DNA of 6,751 nt from CAZXMB01 sp964641715. Its GTDB lineage: Bacteria > Desulfobacterota > BSN033 > UBA1163. The stretch lies in contig CAZXMB010000160.1 of NCBI GenBank assembly GCA_964641715.1, forward strand, positions 1 through 6,751, read 5' to 3'. Below the pieces are notes generated by a model that did no database searches, had not been told where the DNA came from, and saw only the letters and a list, made by a program, of their open reading frames with translations. Every line of letters starts with the position of its first letter. Position 1 is the stretch's first letter. Made by a program: the position numbers and the translations under genes. Below are positions 1-6,052 of the stretch, in pieces.

Positions 1-1074
1 GGGATCGGGAAAGAGGTGATCTCAGAAGGGGTGAAGTGTTTAAAGGCCCTTTCTGAGATCGTCGAAACCGTCCAATTCGAATTTCAATTCCTCCCTTGGG
101 GAAGCGAATACTATCTTCAGAACGGACGGATGATGCCGGAGGATGGGCTGGAGAGATTAAAGGCCTTTGACGCCATCTATCTCGGTGCGGTGGGCGATCC
201 GAGAATCCCTGATGATGTAACCCTCCACGGGCTCCTTCTCCCCATCAAATTCGGGTTCGATCTCTATGTGGGGCTGCGGCCCGTCTATCTCTTTCCAGGG
301 ATTGAATCCCCTCTTCGGAATATCTCCGAAGGCGAGATTGACATTGTGGTGATCCGGGAGAACACAGAGGGGGAATATTCGAATGTCGGAGGAATTGCCG
401 GAATTGAGGATCGTGAACTGGCCATCCAGTCCGCCCTCTTCACAAGAAAAGGGGTGGAAAGGATCATCACCTTTGCCTTCGAATATGCGAAAGAAAAGGG
501 AAGGGAGAAAGTAACCTCGATTACCAAATCGAATGCCCAGCGATACGGGATGGTCCTCTGGGACAGGATCTTTAAGGAGGTGGCCTCTCGATTCCAGGGG
601 ATCAAAACGGAGTCCAAGCTGATCGATGCGTCCTGTATGGACGTCGTCCGAAATCCAAAAGGGTATGATGTGATCGTGGCCTCCAATCTCTTTGCCGATA
701 TCCTCTCCGATCTGACTGCCTCTGTGACCGGCGGAATGGGTTTAGCGCCAGGGGCCAGTTTCAATCCAAGGGATAAATCACGTCCCGGCCTGTTCGATCC
801 GGTCCATGGGTCCGCTCCGGATATTGCGGGGAAGGGACTGGCCAACCCCATTGCCGCCATCCTAACAGCCAAACTGATGCTGGACTATCTGGAGGAGCGG
901 GAGGCAGCCGATCTCCTCTATCAAGCAGTGAAAAAGAACTTATCTGGGAGAAAGGTCAGGACGATTGATTTGGGAGGTCGCTCCAGAACGAATGAAGTGG
1001 GAGAGGATATCGTCAGGATACTCCAATCCTCTGTTCTCTCCCAAAGCGAAAACAAGGTCTCACGGCAAAGATAA
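1..1074 (+). CDS. Tartrate/D-malate dehydrogenase-type beta-decarboxylating dehydrogenase (5'-partial)
   Basis: NAD-dependent oxidative decarboxylase of the isocitrate/isopropylmalate dehydrogenase family, probably acting on a 2-hydroxy dicarboxylate such as tartrate or D-malate in the cytoplasm. The frame is open from base 1, where it reads GIGKEVISEG. This is the GDGIG(P/K)EV motif that normally lies within the first 15-20 residues, so only the extreme N-terminus is missing. Family landmarks seen in order: YLGAVGDP; the arginine of VIRENTEGEYSNVGG (bases about 346-390); TKSNAQRYGMVLWD with its lysine at 526-528; the aspartates of NLFADILSDL; and DPVHGSAPDIAGKGLANP near 800-850. The Asp in SAPDIAG favours NAD over NADP. 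TKSNAQ-x-GMV-x-WD and the TLHGLLLPI stretch look more like tartrate dehydrogenase (TtuC/DmlA type) than LeuB, but LeuB cannot be excluded. The 3' end overlaps the antisense tail of the MFS remnant. No break is seen. Confidence 0.85.
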   Translation, partial: GIGKEVISEGVKCLKALSEIVETVQFEFQFLPWGSEYYLQNGRMMPEDGLERLKAFDAIYLGAVGDPRIPDDVTLHGLLLPIKFGFDLYVGLRPVYLFPGIESPLRNISEGEIDIVVIRENTEGEYSNVGGIAGIEDRELAIQSALFTRKGVERIITFAFEYAKEKGREKVTSITKSNAQRYGMVLWDRIFKEVASRFQGIKTESKLIDASCMDVVRNPKGYDVIVASNLFADILSDLTASVTGGMGLAPGASFNPRDKSRPGLFDPVHGSAPDIAGKGLANPIAAILTAKLMLDYLEEREAADLLYQAVKKNLSGRKVRTIDLGGRSRTNEVGEDIVRILQSSVLSQSENKVSRQR

Positions 1075-1244
1075 GAATCCCTCCTAAGATACAGAAAAGG
1101 CCTGCCAGGTAAAGCCCCCATGAAAAAGAAGCGGTCACATCCCTGACCGATCCTGTCATCCAGGGACCAAACAATGAACCTATAATTGGTCACCCAACCA
1201 AAGATCAGAATCGCCCAAACTGTATGATATTTTTCCCATCTCAT
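1013..1244 (-). pseudogene. MFS transporter remnant: N-terminal and C-terminal ends fused by internal deletion
   Basis: Reading the minus strand from the ATG at 1244 gives MRWEKYHTVWAILIFGWVTNY, a typical first MFS transmembrane segment. After about base 1189 that frame becomes polar nonsense. The neighbouring frame then reads PIIGSLFGPWMTGSVRD, VTASFSWGLYLAGLFCILGG and ILIFAVRP, ending at TGA 1015-1013. That has the look of MFS transmembrane helices 11-12, with the usual GPW-x-x-G-x-x-x-D-x-T motif and the closing VRP. An intact MFS protein has about 400 residues; only some 20 plus about 58 remain, so most of the middle is gone and the frame has shifted. The ATG overlaps the iclR stop (ATGA), which implies the transporter was once translationally coupled behind the regulator. 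The residual 107-residue open frame from the same ATG is not a functional protein. An assembly collapse is an alternative explanation. Confidence 0.72.
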
Positions 1245-2011
1245 CGGTGATAGGTCTTAAAGGAGCGGATGATCTCCTGAGCGGTCTTCTGAATCTCTCC
1301 GATCACCCTCTCCTTTTTCTGATCGTGAAGGCTTGAGGTGAATCCGACCACCCAGAGGGCTACAGGAGGAAAGGAAGAGAGGGGTAAGGGAGCGGCGATG
1401 GCACGAACGCCCAGCAGGTATTCCTCATCATCAATGGCATATCCCCTTTCCCTTGCCTCTTCTGCCTCCTTCAAAAATCTTTTCTGGTCGGTGATGGACT
1501 TTGAGGTGTATTGTTCCAATCCCATCTTCTGGACAATCTCCCTCGCCCTCTTCTCCTCCAGAAGGCTAAGAAAGATTTTCCCGGTTGCACCGGCAAGCAG
1601 AGGAAGCCTCGTTCCAGGGGGTGAGGTGATCTTCATCTCATTGGGAGATTCCACCACATCCAAAATGATGATGTGATCTCCATCCATGATCCCGAGGAAG
1701 ACGGTCTCTCCGACCTTTTCCATCAATCTTTCCATCGGAGCCCTCGCCACATCTCTTAATTCAATCTTGTCATAAGTCCTTCTTCCGAGCTCCATCAACC
1801 GATATCCAACGCTATATTTCTTGTCGATGGGATCCCGGACCAGTACTCCTAATTCTTCCAGGGCAGAGGTGATCCCGTGCACGGTGCTCTTTCCTATCTT
1901 CAATTGTTTCGATAGCTCACTCACGCCCAGCCTGATCGGAGAATCGGCAATGGTGTGTAGAATCTTAAACGCCTTTTTCACCGAAGGAGCGGAATAAGTG
2001 CTCTTTTTCAT
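1241..2011 (-). CDS. IclR-family transcriptional regulator
   Basis: A 256-residue DNA-binding regulator, a normal IclR length. Residues about 8-65 form the winged helix-turn-helix (SVKKAFKILHTIAD, then LSKQLKIGKSTVHGITSALEELG as the recognition region). Residues about 80-250 form the IclR effector-binding domain, with the recognisable PLLAGATGKIFLS segment, the RERGYAIDDEEYLLGVRAIAAPL segment and a C-terminal VVGFTSS strand. Such proteins bind small carboxylates or aromatic acids and act as repressors or activators. The ATG at 2011 is preceded by a weak GGTGAACGG ribosome site and by a TTGACA-containing promoter. The gene diverges from the NrfD operon and formerly led into an MFS transporter, so it probably governs uptake and oxidation of an organic acid. 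The effector cannot be read from the sequence. Confidence 0.93.
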   Translation of the reverse strand: MKKSTYSAPSVKKAFKILHTIADSPIRLGVSELSKQLKIGKSTVHGITSALEELGVLVRDPIDKKYSVGYRLMELGRRTYDKIELRDVARAPMERLMEKVGETVFLGIMDGDHIIILDVVESPNEMKITSPPGTRLPLLAGATGKIFLSLLEEKRAREIVQKMGLEQYTSKSITDQKRFLKEAEEARERGYAIDDEEYLLGVRAIAAPLPLSSFPPVALWVVGFTSSLHDQKKERVIGEIQKTAQEIIRSFKTYHR

Positions 2012-2013
2012 CC

Positions 2014-2029
2014 GTTCACCATATTGAAC
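2014..2029. promoter_or_regulatory. Candidate IclR operator, iclR side (GTTC-N8-GAAC palindrome)
   Basis: GTTCACCATATTGAAC is a 16-bp inverted repeat with perfect 5-bp arms (GTTCA/TGAAC) around a 6-bp centre. It lies directly after the predicted iclR transcription start and before its ATG, where a bound protein would block transcription. A second palindrome of the same length and outer arms lies downstream of the divergent promoter. Binding by the local IclR protein is inferred. Confidence 0.5.
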
Positions 2030-2037
2030 TCTTAAAT

Positions 2038-2067
2038 ACCTTAGCAGATTCTATCTCTTTTTGTCAA
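2038..2067 (-). promoter_or_regulatory. Candidate sigma70 promoter for iclR
   Basis: On the minus strand a perfect TTGACA -35 box (2067-2062) is followed, after 18 bp, by TAAGGT (2043-2038) as a degenerate -10 box. The predicted start near 2031 leaves a leader of about 20 nt before the iclR ATG. The -35 is strong and the -10 poor, as expected for a modest, possibly self-regulated promoter. Confidence 0.5.
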
Positions 2068-2109
2068 CTCCGATGGTCTCCTTTCCTTTTCTAAATCTCC
2101 TCTAAAATC

Positions 2110-2137
2110 TTGACAAAATGGTTATATGTGCTATCAT
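2110..2137 (+). promoter_or_regulatory. Candidate sigma70 promoter of the NrfD-ferredoxin-MoaD-ThiF operon
   Basis: A perfect TTGACA (2110-2115) and TATCAT (2132-2137, five of six consensus bases) are separated by 16 bp. Transcription would begin near 2144, giving a leader of about 66 nt before the ATG at 2210. It is the only good plus-strand promoter I see upstream of the operon, so it probably drives all six genes to 6043. Confidence 0.6.
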
Positions 2138-2154
2138 TAGCCCAAAATTAACTT

Positions 2155-2170
2155 GTTCATTCTGAAGAAC
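2155..2170. promoter_or_regulatory. Candidate IclR operator, operon side (GTTC-N8-GAAC palindrome)
   Basis: GTTCATTCTGAAGAAC has the same outer arms and spacing (GTTC, 8 bp, GAAC) as the palindrome at 2014-2029. It also contains an inner TTCA/TGAA pair. It starts about 11 bp downstream of the predicted operon transcription start, which suits repression by roadblock. It lies in the untranslated leader if translation starts at 2210, as preferred here. Confidence 0.48.
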
Positions 2171-2209
2171 TACTCTCTTCCCCTCAGGCGAAAAGAAGAT
2201 TTAGGTGCG

Positions 2210-3274
2210 ATGACAGAATTTAACTATCCGATCAGGCAGGCCAGACACCTTAAACCTCAGGAACATTGGGGTTGGATCGTTGCCATCTACCTCTATCTGG
2301 CCGGAATGGGAGCGGGCTCTTTTATCATCGGAACCCTGATCAACTGGTCTATCGGTCCTTCGAGGTTCATCCGGATTCCCATCCTTAATCTTCCCTTTGA
2401 CTTCGCAAAGGCAACCCTCCTCTGGGGACCCATTCTCGTTGCGATCGGTGCCCCCTTTCTCATCTTAGATTTAGGGATCAAAAAAAGGTTCTTATATGCC
2501 TGTCTGAACCCGAGAACCTCCTGGGTAGCCCGGGGATTTATCATCCTTTCCGCCTTTATGATTTTCGGGTTGATATTTCTCGTAAAATCCTCCTTTCCTT
2601 TCAAATGGCTTCATGGAGAATCGGTCCTCTGGCACATCCTGGAAATCATTGCTCTGGCGTTTGCCTTTGCAACCGCGCTTTACACCGGTGTTCTCCTGAA
2701 GGCGACGAAATCGATCCCTTTATGGAATACGTATGGCCTCCCCCTTCTCTTCCTCGTGTCAGCACTTTCTACGGGATTAATGGCGATCATCCTTTCCATG
2801 CTGGGAAGCGGTCTCTTAACCTATGATAGCGTAATGATGAAGATTTTGATTATTGGAGAAGAGGGTCTGCTGGTCCTTGAAGGGATTGTCCTTCATCTTT
2901 TTCTTTCAATAAAACTAAAGGCAACGAAGCACGCAGGGGGGTCGACCCGTATTCTATGGCTTAGTGAGAGGCTGACCCTCTTCGGAGGGGTCATATTGTT
3001 AAGCCTTCTCTTTCCCGGCCTCCTCCGCAACATCACCTCCCTTTTCCGCGGGGAGGTGGTGTTCATGGTTCTCGCCGGCGCGCTTCTCCTCTCGGGCGGC
3101 TTTTTTCTCCGCCTGGGTGTCCTTCGTGCAGGCATCAGGGATCAAATCCCGATGAAGCGGTGGATTGAATTCCAGTATGGGTTGATCAAAAATCCGAAAC
3201 CCGAATATCGTCGTGCCCAAGGCAGATCCGCCATTGGCGGAAAATCCGAAACAAATTTGAAATTCATATTTTAA
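2210..3274 (+). CDS. NrfD/PsrC-family integral membrane quinone-reactive subunit
   Basis: A 354-residue membrane protein of the NrfD/PsrC (polysulfide reductase membrane subunit) family, expected to exchange electrons between the quinone pool and a partner iron-sulfur protein. Eight hydrophobic segments can be placed at residues about 20-45, 66-88, 106-126, 138-163, 174-198, 210-236, 254-272 and 283-306. Family-like stretches are YLYLAGMGAGSF, LDLGIKKRFLYACLNPRTSWVARG and LYTGVLL. The ATG at 2210 is preferred over an in-frame TTG at 2153 because the latter would place a polar extension inside the leader and operator; the ribosome site (AGGTG very close, or AAGAAG further up) is weak. The last 20-odd residues are encoded by the degenerate repeat that follows and look non-native. 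The adjacent ferredoxin is the obvious partner. No signal peptide is seen. Confidence 0.88.
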   Translation: MTEFNYPIRQARHLKPQEHWGWIVAIYLYLAGMGAGSFIIGTLINWSIGPSRFIRIPILNLPFDFAKATLLWGPILVAIGAPFLILDLGIKKRFLYACLNPRTSWVARGFIILSAFMIFGLIFLVKSSFPFKWLHGESVLWHILEIIALAFAFATALYTGVLLKATKSIPLWNTYGLPLLFLVSALSTGLMAIILSMLGSGLLTYDSVMMKILIIGEEGLLVLEGIVLHLFLSIKLKATKHAGGSTRILWLSERLTLFGGVILLSLLFPGLLRNITSLFRGEVVFMVLAGALLLSGGFFLRLGVLRAGIRDQIPMKRWIEFQYGLIKNPKPEYRRAQGRSAIGGKSETNLKFIF

Positions 3275-3350
3275 AACTTTTGTTTGGAACATTTGAATTT
3301 TGGTCATTTGAGATTGTTTCGAATTTCGGATTTCGTGCTTCGAGTTTAAG
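3188..3350. repeat. Degenerate CGAA/TTCG-type interspersed repeat
   Basis: AT-rich low-complexity stretch covering the NrfD 3' end and the gap before the ferredoxin gene. AAAATCCGAAAC occurs twice (3189-3200 and 3241-3252). Its approximate inverse GTTTCGAATTTCGGATTT lies at 3316-3333. A small perfect hairpin TCCGCC-ATT-GGCGGA lies at 3227-3241. Between the arms are blocks such as TTTGAATTTTGGTCATTTGA. Elements built from AAATCCGAAA/TTTCGGATTT words recur in intergenic spaces of many deltaproteobacterial genomes as I recall; I cannot confirm copy number here. No convincing terminator (no stem followed by a T run) or promoter is visible in it. Confidence 0.55.
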
Positions 3351-3370
3351 ATTGATAGAGGACTATTGAA

Positions 3371-3856
3371 ATGGATGAGAAGGTGTTAGTGGTCGACCAG
3401 CAGAAATGCACGGGATGCCGCCAGTGCGAACTGGTGTGCTCTGTCTATCATACAGGATCAAGCAATCCCAGCCGCTCCCGGATCAAAGTGGTTAAGTGGG
3501 AAGAAGAAGGGATCTATCTCCCCCTGATTTGCAATCACTGTGAAGAGGCTTATTGTGTGGAGGTATGTCCGACGAAGGCCTGCCATCGGGAGCCCGAAAA
3601 TAATAACCGGGTGACCATTGATGAAAAGCTCTGCATCGGCTGTAAGACCTGCATCATCGCATGTCCGTTCGGACATCCTTTTTTCGATATCAAAGATCGG
3701 GTGACCCGAAAATGTGATTATTGTGACGGGGATCCCCAGTGCGTGGTCTTCTGCAATCCGAAGGCAGTAAGTTTTATGGATGCGGATAAAATGGATGTGG
3801 CCAGGAGGCGGGAGGCCGCCATCAAATGGGCCGATTTCATGAAACAGGGCAGATGA
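3371..3856 (+). CDS. Four-cluster [4Fe-4S] ferredoxin-type electron-transfer subunit
   Basis: A 161-residue polyferredoxin of the HycB/DmsB/AOR-associated type, acting as an electron wire between a catalytic subunit and, most likely, the neighbouring NrfD membrane protein. Sixteen cysteines fall in four ligand sets: C13/C16/C19/C23, C54/C57/C62/C66, C88/C91/C94/C98 and C115/C118/C124/C128. With the usual swapping of the last cysteine between sets they can hold four [4Fe-4S] clusters. There is no twin-arginine signal, so the protein should stay in the cytoplasm. The ATG at 3371 has a GAGG ribosome site 9 bp upstream. The stop is only 3 bp before the MoaD start, which indicates coupled translation. 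Genes like this usually sit beside a molybdenum or tungsten oxidoreductase, and none is present here. Confidence 0.92.
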   Translation: MDEKVLVVDQQKCTGCRQCELVCSVYHTGSSNPSRSRIKVVKWEEEGIYLPLICNHCEEAYCVEVCPTKACHREPENNNRVTIDEKLCIGCKTCIIACPFGHPFFDIKDRVTRKCDYCDGDPQCVVFCNPKAVSFMDADKMDVARRREAAIKWADFMKQGR

Positions 3857-3859
3857 GCG

Positions 3860-4147
3860 ATGAAGATCAATGTGGAATTCATGGGTCTCCCCATGATCAC
3901 CGATATCATGGGGAAGAAGAAACTGGAGCTGGACCTCTCCGGAAACACGGTGAAGGATGTGATTGATGAGTTAATGAAACGATATGGCCAGAAAGTAAAA
4001 GAGGCCTTCTATGATCGGGAGGAAAATTTTGATCTCATGGTCCAGACCGTCCTGAACGGAAAATCCTTTATCCCCGCCGACAAACATGACACGCCCTTGA
4101 AGGAAGGAGATACCTTAACCTTTATGTTGCTATTAGCCGGCGGTTAA
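3860..4147 (+). CDS. MoaD/ThiS-family ubiquitin-like sulfur-carrier protein (copy 1)
   Basis: A 95-residue beta-grasp protein ending in LLLAGG, the exposed Gly-Gly tail that an E1 enzyme adenylates and that then receives sulfur as a thiocarboxylate. Visible family features are the TVKDVIDELMKRYG helix (residues about 34-47), the NGK turn, PLKEGDTLTFMLLLAGG at the end, and a slightly extended N-terminus (VEFMGLPMITDIMGKKK). It may supply sulfur for molybdopterin/tungstopterin. It starts 3 bp after the ferredoxin stop without a clear ribosome site of its own, so it is likely translated by coupling. The E1 gene follows 15 bp downstream. Confidence 0.9.
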   Translation: MKINVEFMGLPMITDIMGKKKLELDLSGNTVKDVIDELMKRYGQKVKEAFYDREENFDLMVQTVLNGKSFIPADKHDTPLKEGDTLTFMLLLAGG

Positions 4148-4162
4148 GAAACAGGGGGGCCC

Positions 4163-4930
4163 ATGCTGACACCGAATGAACGAGAAAGATACGATCGGCA
4201 AACGATGATGAGAGAGATTGGGGAAAAGGGACAGGAAAAACTTAAACGCTCCCGAGTCGCCATTGCCGGCGGGGGAGGTCTGGGTTCTCCCATCGCCCTC
4301 TACCTCGCGGCTGCCGGAGTGGGAACCCTCCGGATGATCGATCATGACCGGGTGTCACTGAGCAACCTCAACCGCCAGGTCCTGCACTGGGAAGGAGACA
4401 TCGGCCGGAAAAAGGTTAATTCTGCAGGAACGAAGCTGAAAAAATTTAACTCAGCGGTGCAAATTGAAGCGATCGCCAAGACCATTACGGAAGACAACGC
4501 CTCCACGCTTTTAGAGGGTTGTGATGCCATTGTTGATGCCATGGACAATCTCCCTTCCCGTTATATCCTGAATCGCTGTGCGATTGAGAAAAAAATTCCA
4601 TTCTTTCATGGCGCGGTAAACGGCTTCGAAGGAAGGGCGATGACCATCCTTCCCGGGAAATCGGCCTGCTTGAGGTGTATGTACCGGGGTTCGATTCCCC
4701 AGGAGAAGTTTCCTGTAATCGGTGTGACTCCTGCGGTGATCGGCTGCATTCAGGCAACGGAGGTCATTAAATACCTGCTGGGGATCGGGCAACTGCTCAT
4801 CAACCGGTTACTCCTTTACGATGGATTGGAACTGACGTTCAACGAATTTACGGTTCTGAGAAATCCGGAGTGTGATCATTGCGGATCTCTCTCCACCCCT
4901 CTCCTCTCCGGAGCGGGGCAAAAGGAATAA
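4163..4930 (+). CDS. ThiF/MoeB/HesA-family E1-like adenylyltransferase
   Basis: A 255-residue E1-like enzyme that activates the C-terminal glycine of a MoaD/ThiS protein with ATP. Seen in order: YDRQTMMREIGEKGQEKL at the N-terminus; the nucleotide-binding loop GGGGLGSP (36-43); D60 after it; SNLNRQ (67-72, with the ATP-contacting N68 and R71); K84; the DAMDN motif with D128; and zinc-binding pairs C169-x-x-C172 and C237-x-x-C240. It stops soon after the second zinc pair, so it has no rhodanese domain of the kind found in MOCS3/long MoeB proteins. The stretch after C172, which carries the sulfur-linked cysteine in ThiF, holds none; C195 lies in the following helix. This suits MoeB-type more than ThiF-type chemistry. 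An AGGGGGG ribosome site lies just upstream. It is placed between two carrier genes, presumably its substrates. Confidence 0.92.
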   Translation: MLTPNERERYDRQTMMREIGEKGQEKLKRSRVAIAGGGGLGSPIALYLAAAGVGTLRMIDHDRVSLSNLNRQVLHWEGDIGRKKVNSAGTKLKKFNSAVQIEAIAKTITEDNASTLLEGCDAIVDAMDNLPSRYILNRCAIEKKIPFFHGAVNGFEGRAMTILPGKSACLRCMYRGSIPQEKFPVIGVTPAVIGCIQATEVIKYLLGIGQLLINRLLLYDGLELTFNEFTVLRNPECDHCGSLSTPLLSGAGQKE

Positions 4931-4933
4931 GAG

Positions 4934-5206
4934 ATGGCCATCAACGTTCATATCCATGCCGCTCACCGGCAATTTACTGACGGTTTAGAGGTGGTCCAGG
5001 TCGAAGGCCATACCGTAGGTGAATGTCTGAATCACCTCATCCGACAATATCCCGGAATGGAAAAGGCACTTTTCGCAAAGAAAGATAAACTCCTCAATAT
5101 CGTTGAAGTCTATTTAAATCATACGAGCGCACATCCCAACGAGCTTCTCAAACCTGTCAGGGATGGCGATGAGATCTATCTGATCATCATGCTTGCAGGA
5201 GGGTGA
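4934..5206 (+). CDS. MoaD/ThiS-family ubiquitin-like sulfur-carrier protein (copy 2)
   Basis: A 90-residue second beta-grasp carrier, again ending in Gly-Gly (IIMLAGG). The HTVGECLNHLIRQYPGMEKAL helix (residues about 26-46), the YLN turn and PVRDGDEIYLIIMLAGG are typical of MoaD. It is clearly divergent from copy 1: the N-terminus differs and HIHAAHRQF replaces VEFMGLPM. It starts 3 bp after the E1 stop with an AAGGA ribosome site inside the end of the E1 gene. Two carriers around one E1 suggest either two sulfur acceptors or one cofactor carrier and one specialised carrier; the sequence does not decide between these. Confidence 0.85.
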   Translation: MAINVHIHAAHRQFTDGLEVVQVEGHTVGECLNHLIRQYPGMEKALFAKKDKLLNIVEVYLNHTSAHPNELLKPVRDGDEIYLIIMLAGG

Positions 5207-5218
5207 GGGGAGCCGCAT

Positions 5219-6043
5219 ATGGATGTGATCGATTTCCATACCCATTATGTCAGAAAAGAGTTTTTAAATCCGACCTGGCTCCATTACTTGGAGTCCGTCA
5301 ATCCCGAGTTTTACGCCAGGGTCGATGAGTTTGCCTATCATCCCGAGCTCTTCAGCGCCCATTTAAAATCACAGGGAGTCAGATATGCCGTTGTCCTGGC
5401 GGAATGCGCTCCGGCGACCAGCGGCCATGTTCCCACAGAAGAGATCATTGAATACTGCCGGGGGCAGGAGATGCTCCTGCCTTTCACTTCCCTGAACCCC
5501 AATGTCGACTACGAACTGGAGAAGAAACTTGAGGGGTATGTTAAAACAGGCGGGGTAAGGGGGTTAAAACTCCATCCGTCGTATCAATTCTTTTATCCCA
5601 ATGAGGCAAGGCTCTACCCGCTCTATCACAAGGCTCAAGAACTCCGGATCCCTGTCATTTATCACATCGGGACATCCATCTTCACGGGAACAAGGTTGAA
5701 ATATTGCGATCCGATTTACCTGGATGATGTGGCGGTTGACTTCCCCGATCTCAAAATCATCATGGCCCATAGCGGAAGGGGATTCTGGTACGGTGACTGC
5801 TTTGCCCTGTCCCGTCTCCATAAAAATCTCTATATGGATATCACCGGACTGCCACCGCAAAATCTGCTTCAGTATTTCCCGGAGCTTGAGAAGAACCGGG
5901 AGAAGGTCTTATTCGGTTCGGACTGGCCGACCATTCCAAGGGATATCGGGATGAACATCGAAGCGATCAGGGCCCTCCCTCTCAGCGATCACGCCATCGA
6001 GGCCATCCTTTATAAAAACGCTGAGAAGATCCTCTTCGGGTAA
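5219..6043 (+). CDS. Amidohydrolase-2 family metal-dependent hydrolase/decarboxylase
   Basis: A 274-residue TIM-barrel protein of the amidohydrolase-2 (PF04909-like) group, which includes ACMSD and gamma-resorcylate decarboxylase as well as hydrolases. Metal-site residues visible in the usual order are H7-x-H9 (DFHTH), H149 (VIYHIG), H184 (MAHSGRG) and D235 (LFGSDWP). The GLKLHP segment (115-120) follows strand 3. All key positions are intact and the length is normal for short family members. It has a strong GAGGGGA ribosome site and starts 12 bp after the second MoaD gene, so it belongs to the operon as its last member. The substrate is unknown; an organic acid or its ring-cleavage product would fit the operon. 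It ends 9 bp before the convergent isochorismatase-family gene. Confidence 0.88.
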   Translation: MDVIDFHTHYVRKEFLNPTWLHYLESVNPEFYARVDEFAYHPELFSAHLKSQGVRYAVVLAECAPATSGHVPTEEIIEYCRGQEMLLPFTSLNPNVDYELEKKLEGYVKTGGVRGLKLHPSYQFFYPNEARLYPLYHKAQELRIPVIYHIGTSIFTGTRLKYCDPIYLDDVAVDFPDLKIIMAHSGRGFWYGDCFALSRLHKNLYMDITGLPPQNLLQYFPELEKNREKVLFGSDWPTIPRDIGMNIEAIRALPLSDHAIEAILYKNAEKILFG

Positions 6044-6052
6044 TCCCCTTTT

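Noticed and set aside
285..872. A long open frame on the minus strand inside the dehydrogenase gene
   Set aside because: It is antisense to conserved dehydrogenase motifs, its translation shows no family features, and no ribosome site precedes it.
921..1244. A 107-codon open frame on the minus strand as a real small gene
   Set aside because: Only its first 20 or so residues look natural. The rest is out of frame with a recognisable MFS C-terminus, so it is described as a pseudogene.
2153..2209. TTG start giving the NrfD protein 19 extra residues
   Set aside because: The extension is polar and unlike NrfD N-termini, it overlaps the candidate operator and lies only about 9 bp from the predicted transcription start. 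ATG at 2210 is preferred.
4485..4792. Minus-strand open frames inside the ThiF/MoeB-like gene
   Set aside because: They are antisense to the zinc-binding and DAMDN motifs and show no recognisable domain.
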